This document shows, piece by piece, positions 58,201-64,000 of a DNA stretch of 64,000 nucleotides. A program made the translations under genes and the position numbers. The notes under the pieces were generated by a model, which saw only the letters and a program-made list of their open reading frames with translations, was not told the origin of the DNA and did not search any database. The number at the start of each line of letters is the position of its first letter. The first letter of the stretch is position 1. This stretch comes from Fulvia fulva (taxonomy: Eukaryota > Ascomycota > Dothideomycetes > Mycosphaerellales > Mycosphaerellaceae): contig NC_063015.1 of the NCBI RefSeq assembly GCF_020509005.1, positions 4,092,001 through 4,156,000 of the forward strand. Reading direction: 5' to 3'.

Positions 58201-61200
58201 GTGAAGAGAGGAAAGAAGTTGAGGATCAATACAGCACAGCTAGACCTATACGACGAGACGGGCAAGGACCACGCTTACAAACCGTTCGTCACGAATGTAA
58301 ATATCGGCTCAAAGAAACTCTCTTCTTCCAATCTCACTCTCATAGACACTAGCGTACTAGGCGAGTCTTTTATAGACTATAAACTCGCGACCTCTCTCAA
58401 CCTCGAACCCTAGGAACTGAAGTACCCTCGCACCCTTGAACTCTTTAACGGCACGGAGACTACCACTAGTAAGATTACTCATGTTGTACACACGTCAATC
58501 ACCCTCGGAGGCAAGCGTATGTCGATCACTAGCTTCCTTACGTCCCTACCGTATCAGAAGTTTATCCTCGGCCTCCCCTAGTTTAGACGACACCGACCTA
58601 TTATCGACTGGACTTCCCTTACTGTCAGCTTCCCTCTAGAAGTTCCTCCGGCACCTCCGCCTTCTCCGCCGCCTCAGCGCGGTCCTAAGTATACTAAGAT
58701 CTTCTAGGTAAACGCCGCTACCTTCACCACTACTACTAAGCAGCCTAAAGCTCAAGTCTTCGCCGCCTCTCTCCGCGATATCGACATCGCCCTCGAGAAG
58801 CTCGACAAGAAGCGTACACCTACCGACCCTGCTACGAAGGTCCCTCCTTAGGCACACCACATCCTCCACGTATTCGATGCTAAAGCCGTAGACGAGCTAC
58901 CTCCTTATCGCCCTCACGACCACAAGATTAAGCTAGAAGAAGGTGCAGAGACACCGTTCGGACCGTTATATTCTATATCCCGAGAAGAGCTTATCGTCCT
59001 TAAGAGATACCTCGAAGAGAACCTAAAGAAGGGGTTCATTCGAGCGAGCCGTTCCAGCGCTAGCAGTCCCGTTATGTTCGTTAAGAAGCCCGGCGGTGGT
59101 CTACGCTTCTACGTAGACTACCGAGGCTTAAACGCTATTATAAAGAAGAACCGCTACCCAATACCGTTGATTTAGGAGACGCTCGAGCGCCTCTCTAAGG
59201 CCAAGTACTTCACCAAGCTCGATGTTATCGCTACGTTCAACAAGTTACGAATGGCAGAAGGACACGAGTATCTCACAGCCTTCCGTACTCGCTACGGGCT
59301 GTTCGAGTCGCTCGTTATGCCCTTCGGCGTTTATAACGGGCCTAGTACCTTCTAGAACTTCATTAACGACATCCTTTAGGAGTTCCTCGATCAGTTCTAC
59401 ACTGCCTACATCGACGACATCCTAGTCTATAGCGAGACTAAGGAGGAGCACCGCGAGCACGTCTATAAGGTCCTTTAGAAGCTCGTAGACGCCGGCTTGC
59501 AGCTCGACATCGACAAGTGCGAGTTTGAGAAGACCGAAGTCAAGTTCCTTAGTTTGATCATTACCGCAGACGGCATCAAGATGGACCAAGAGAAGATCGA
59601 CGCTATCGTCGAATAGGATGCTCCTACGAACGTCAAAGAGGTCCAGGGTTTCCTAGGCTTTGCCAACTTCTACCGCCGCTTCATCCACGCATTTTCGGGC
59701 GTGGTACGCCCTTTGACGAAGCTCACGCGCAAGGGTGAGAAGTTCGCCTGGACCGACGAATGCCAGGAGGCTTTTGACTTGCTCAAAGCGAAGTTTGTTA
59801 AGAACCCGCTTCTACGGCACTTCGATTTCGAACTGGAGACCCGTGTAGAGACCGACGCATCCGACGGCGTGGTGGGCGGTGTCCTGCTACAACGCCGCTC
59901 GCCTGAATCCCCCTGGTTACCTGTCGCCTTCCTCTCCAAGAAGATGACCGCTACGGAGTGTAACTACGAGATCTACGACAAGGAGCTTCTCGCCATCGTC
60001 AAGGCTTTCGAATAGTGGCGCCCCGAGCTCGAAGGCTCTGCTATGCCCGTCCAAGTAAGCTCCGACCATAAGAACCTCGTCTACTTTATGAAGAGCAAGC
60101 TGCTCAATCGTCGCCAGGCCCGCTGGAGCGAGTTCCTCTCCCGGTTCAACTTCGTGATCTCGTACACGCCCGGCAAGGCCAACTCGATGGCCGACGCCCT
60201 TACCCGCCGCCCTGGTGACTCTCCAGTTGATCGAAGAGGGGGCCGGCAAATCGCAGGGCAACAAGTCATCAAAGAGCACAACCTCTCTTCCGAGCTTCGA
60301 GAGTACCTATCGAACGGCTAGCCTACGCTCGCCGCTTCCTTTGCTACTCTCGTGCTCGCTCCTACCTACCTTGACGAGAGTGACGATGAATCCGAGCCTG
60401 AAGAATACGCCTCGGACGCTAAGGACTTGAACGACGATAAAGAGGGCTTAGTAACGACCGACGGCTTATCCGAATCAGACTTTGAGGGGTTTGATAATAA
60501 GGAGCAGCCCGAAGGCATTATAGCACGAGTACGAACAGCGTACGATACCGACATAGACGCCTAAGAGTTAGTTCAGGCCCTTAAATCTGGCGCGAGGACA
60601 TTCCCGGGCTTCTCGCTGTCCGAGTGCGAGCTCTAGGGAGGTGTCGTCTACTTCCGTAAGAAGCTTTACGTACCGTAGCCCGAAGGCTCTAATATCCGAG
60701 CTGAGATTCTTCAAATCATCTACGACTCCGCCTCTAGGGGTCACCTAGGCGTAGCTAAGACCTACAAGCTCCTCGCTAGGTATTACTAGTAGCCGCATTC
60801 CTAGAAGGACGTCCGCCGCTACGTGCTAAACTGCGCTGCTTGCCGAAGAGCCAAAGCTAACCGCTACCGTCCCTACGGTCTCTTACACCCTCTCCCGGCT
60901 CCTGATCGTCCGTGGAAGTACATTACTATAGACTTTATCACCGATCTTCCTTACGGCAAGACCTTCAGCGGCGTGAAAGTAAAGGCCCTTCTAGTGATCG
61001 TGGACCGTCACTCTAAGGACCGGTACATAATCCCGTGCTAGAGCATAACCGTAAAGGAGACTGCTCGCTTGTTCTACGAATTCGTCTGGCGCTTTCAAGG
61101 CCTCCCGGATAGCATCACCTCTAACAGAGGCACCTAGTTCATCTCGTACTTCTAGAAGCGTCTGTGTGCTATCCTAGGCATCAAGTATAACCTCTCGACC

Positions 61201-62448
61201 AGTTTTCAGCCACAGACCGACGGCTAGACCGAAATTACGAACGCTATCCTCGAGTAGGTCCTTCGTTGCTTCGTCGACTACCACTAGAAGGATTGGCCTC
61301 AGTATATCCCTGCGGTGGAGTTCGCTACTCGTAACTAGGACTCGGAGACTACTGGCTACTCTCCCTTCTATACTACGAGAGGTTACTACCCTCGTATAGG
61401 CATAGAACTAGAAGAACCTCTCCCGCCTACCGAAGACGCAAACGAGCAAGCAGCAGACGAGTTCGCTACTATACTCTTACAGATCTATAAAGAAGTTCAC
61501 GACGAGATGGTGTACGCATAAGCAATCTACGAGGATCAAGCCAATCGTCGTCGCTAGCTAGCTCCCGACTACTAAGTAGGCGATATAGTCTACCTTAACT
61601 CTAAGAACATCAAGACAGACCGCCCCTCCAAGAAGCTGAACTAGAAGAACCTAGGTCCTTTTGAGATCACCGAGCGTATCAGTTCACACGCCTACCGTCT
61701 AGCTCTTCCTACGAACATAAAGATCCACGACGTCTTCCATCCCGTACGCCTTCGGCCGTCGGCTAAGGACCTATTCCCGAACCAAAACCAAGACATGCCA
61801 GGTCCTCCCGATGAAGTAGAAGTCGACGAGCCTATTAACCTACCTTCTGACGACTATGCCGTCCGCAAGATCCGGGGAATCCGCGTAGAGCCTAACGACG
61901 TTAAAGGACTACCGCCGATTAAGTATGAAGTCGAATAGTAAGGTTGCCCTAAGTAGGATACCTTATAGGAACCTATCTAATATATCATCTTCAATCGTTA
62001 AGCAATCGAAGAATACCACGCCCGCGCAGACGGCCTAGAAGTCAACATCGGCAGGCTCTTCGAATCTGAGCTCTTCGACGGGGCTTACTAATAGTGTATC
62101 GACTATGACATTAGGCCTAGGCCTAGTACTGAAGCTGAACATCCTCGATATATAGAACTACTACGGCTTCGTAGGAACTCAGCTTTGTTCGGGGGGGCTA
62201 CTGTCATGGTCTCCCTACAGAGAGTACAGAAGGTGGGGACAGAAGAGCCTCAGAGTGCTTAGAAGTCGTTAAGAAGTGACAGTCCAGCTTGGTGTGTAAG
62301 CGCCAAGAATCATATACCCCGTAACATTTACTACGGGACCTAGCCCTCCAAATTCACCCCTCTACCAAACCTTAACAGATTCACTTCGGCTCGTGACTGT
62401 GTGACTCACGGCACTCCCGCGAGCACCCGCGACTGCGCTAGACCCTAG
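58201..62448 (+). pseudogene. pol: chromovirus pol pseudogene, copy 3
   Basis: 1416 codons, collinear with the intact pol. Protease DTS replaces DTG near 58348. YIDD is present near 59409. RNase H and the linker (59620-60320) are clean apart from a G to T change at 60013 that makes TAG. The integrase and chromodomain are heavily stopped. The terminal TAG at 62446-62448 lies inside the 3' LTR, as in the intact copy. Confidence 0.93.
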
Positions 62449-62721
62449 AAGAAGCACGTGGAAGACTCGGAACGTAGGGCAGGTTAGAATAAGGTTTTGA
62501 GCAAAGCTGCTAAGCGCGGCTTCGTACGGGTTAGCCCTGTTGATGCGGGGACACGCACTCGCGAGGGTCGCGTATAAATATCTAGCCTTCCCTAGGCCTC
62601 TCTTGCTTCCTTCGTCTTTTGTTTTGTATAGCAATCATACTATACCCTTTTGCATCTACACTTCGTACCTACATTCTCGCTTTCACCCTTACATCTTATA
62701 GGCCAGGCTCTCGCCCTAACA
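62202..62721 (+). repeat. 3' LTR of chromovirus copy 3
   Basis: 520 bp, following GTTCGGGGGGGCTAC. It differs from the 5' LTR at scattered RIP-type sites in both directions. It keeps TCGTCTTTTGTTTTG near 62610, where nine bases are complementary to the presumed primer-binding site. Confidence 0.94.
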
Positions 62722-62737
62722 AAACTACGCGCTAGAG
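62722..62737 (+). mobile_element. LINE B3, short continuation
   Basis: AAACTACGCGCTAGA matches LINE B at about 24532, resuming after the copy 3 insertion and ending at the next LTR. Too short to stand alone, but its position and the duplication support it. Confidence 0.65.
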
Positions 62738-62895
62738 TGTTACGGCCCTAGGCCTAGTAAATAGTTAGCTAGTATATAGGTCACGTGACCGCGCGTTACT
62801 AGCGCGCCTCGGCTATATATAACCTCGGTGTACCTTACGCTCCTCTTTCCTACGTACCTAGCTACTTTATATTGATACAATTATAAACCGTTATA
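62738..62895 (+). repeat. presumed 5' LTR of Gypsy-4
   Basis: About 158 bp from TGTTACGG to ACCGTTATA. Contains the perfect 12-bp palindrome GGTCACGTGACC at 62779-62790 and a TATATATAA box near 62814-62822. The 3' boundary is a guess based on the TATA end (mutated TACA) and the 184-bp length of Gypsy-2's LTR. Confidence 0.5.
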
Positions 62896-62949
62896 CTTAG
62901 CTAGGTCTCTATATCCGTAGAAGAGCTACGACGGGATCTATAAGAGCGT

Positions 62950-64000
62950 AGATTATTAATAACCGCGATAAGAAATTGCGGCGTACGATAGAAGAGTACG
63001 ACGTAGTATAAGAGACTACCTTAGGCTAAGTAGCACCTAATATAGTACAACCCTAAGGACAGCAAGGCTCGCTACTAGCTATACGCCTAGTAGTACGGCG
63101 CGAGTCTATATTTAATATATAGACTTAAGGACAAACTTAAGAATAGTAGTAGGCTACCGACGACGCCGTCTAGTAGAGACTCGAGAACTTATAGCGCCTA
63201 GTTACCTACCTACCTACTAAGTTTAACTTATACGACCTCCTTACCGACGACGAGATTTAAGAAGTTAACGGTATAGCTATAGCGGTAGTCGACTACGATA
63301 ACGACGGCGCGACCGAGGAAGGCAAAGGAGAAGAAATATAATAAGTCGCGAAAACCCTCCGTATCCTAGTTAATAACTTCCTCTAACTCGACGCTAACTA
63401 GCTCGTTAGGCTAATATAAGATCCCGAGATAGTAGCGGCTATTTACTTTATCCTACGCCGCGCCGAGTAAGAGTATAGAAATGTAATATAGATAGCTACT
63501 ATCCTTTACGAATAACTAGGTAAGGTAGGGTAGGAACTCGGGAAATAGAAGAGCTACGAATAGTAGATACGTAACGAGTATAACGTATTAGTTAAGGACC
63601 GTAATATATAGAAGACTAAGAAGGAGGAAGCTACTAAGTACCGTAGTATATATTAGAAGGACTTAGGTATAGTACGAGTAGAGATAAATTAGGCTAAGTA
63701 GTAGCTTATTACGATCTAGTAGGAACTCGATAACCTAAAGGCTTAACCTAAATCCTCCTCTAGCGCCGTACTCGTAGTATAAAACGAGTCTCTAAAGAAG
63801 TAAGCTAAGGAAGCCCTATAATAGCTTAACGATAACGACTCTAAGATTAAGACACTTGAATTAGACCTCGACATATATAAGATAGAGGCTCAAACCTACT
63901 AGAACGATATCTAGGAGCTAAATCAATCCTATTAAAACTAGGTCGATAAGCTTAAGAAGTAACTCGAGGATCGTAGTAGGTCTAGGGTACGCTCGTCGCT
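62950..64000 (+). pseudogene. gag: Gypsy-4 gag, coiled-coil type (RIPped, incomplete)
   Basis: Read through TAG/TAA, about 63250-63990 gives a charged, leucine- and glutamine-rich sequence with heptad periodicity (for example SLKKQAKEAL near 63793 and KIKTLELDLDIYKIEA near 63843) ending in an arginine/serine stretch at the window edge. This matches the coiled-coil part of Gypsy-2 gag in style. No zinc knuckle is reached before the window ends. Confidence 0.55.

Larger units (their letters stand above)
56431..62721 (+). mobile_element. Ty3/gypsy chromovirus copy 3, full length, RIPped
   Basis: 6291 bp with two 520-bp LTRs and AAACT duplications at 56426-56430 and 62722-62726, inserted in LINE B3. 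Gag and pol have exactly the same nucleotide lengths as the intact copy (1161 and 4248), so it has diverged only by substitution. RIP stops are frequent except at about 59620-60320, which is almost identical to the intact copy. Confidence 0.96.
62738..64000 (+). mobile_element. gypsy-type LTR element (Gypsy-4), left end only
   Basis: Begins TGTTACGGCCC inside the LINE B3 remnant and runs off the right edge. The LTR start resembles that of Gypsy-2 (mutated TGTTACGGG). Downstream is a heavily RIPped gag-like region with coiled-coil character, as in Gypsy-2. I infer a related but distinct family. Confidence 0.65.

Overview
The window looks like a gene-poor, transposon-filled compartment of a filamentous ascomycete genome (Pezizomycotina). 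I found no host gene, tRNA or rRNA. The evidence for the group is the set of repeat families (Ty3/gypsy chromoviruses with a C-terminal chromodomain, Tad-like LINEs with CCHC-rich ORF1, one Ty1/copia element) together with dense C:G to T:A mutation confined almost entirely to CpA/TpG, which becomes TpA. That is the signature of repeat-induced point mutation (RIP). CpG is largely spared, so the mutated elements are full of TAG/TAA yet still rich in CG.

Layout. 1-4780: RIPped minus-strand chromovirus copy 1, running off the left edge, with a 630-bp in-frame deletion and a 218-bp solo copia LTR. 4781-4875: LINE C tail fragment. 4991-11204: a coding-intact, almost unmutated copy of the same chromovirus (copy 2), with LTRs of 520 and 443 bp and a GTAAT target duplication. 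11748-16650: LINE A, lightly RIPped, flanked by a 15-bp duplication. 16666-18724: degenerate sequence split by a perfect (TAA)179 array. 18725-31473: Gypsy-2, heavily RIPped, carrying a solo LTR that itself carries LINE B. 31650-36528: LINE C1 (minus). 36529-39954: 5'-truncated copia with its 3' LTR. 39955-44472: LINE C2. 44473-47998: LINE D, a RIPped relative of LINE A. 48014-55987: LINE C3, interrupted at 52811-55813 by a chimeric LINE whose 3' part is LINE B and whose 5' 1.08 kb is unrelated to anything else here. 55988-56430: LINE B3 fragment. 56431-62721: chromovirus copy 3, full length and RIPped. 62738-64000: start of a fourth gypsy-type element.

How it fits together. Copy 2 is the only element with intact gag and pol. 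LINEs A, B, C and D share a 3' terminal module and a CTAT-repeat tail, and nearly all sit directly upstream of a TATAT target, which explains head-to-tail pile-ups. RIP load varies along single elements: copy 3 has a roughly 700-bp nearly clean patch and copy 2's 3' LTR has a roughly 240-bp RIPped patch, both suggesting gene conversion between copies after RIP. The most novel-looking object is the chimeric retrotransposon at 52811-55813, which resembles in principle the MINE chimeras (LINE 3' end fused to foreign 5' sequence) described in Magnaporthe.

All comparisons were made by eye between copies inside the window. Boundaries of heavily mutated elements are approximate unless a target duplication is quoted.
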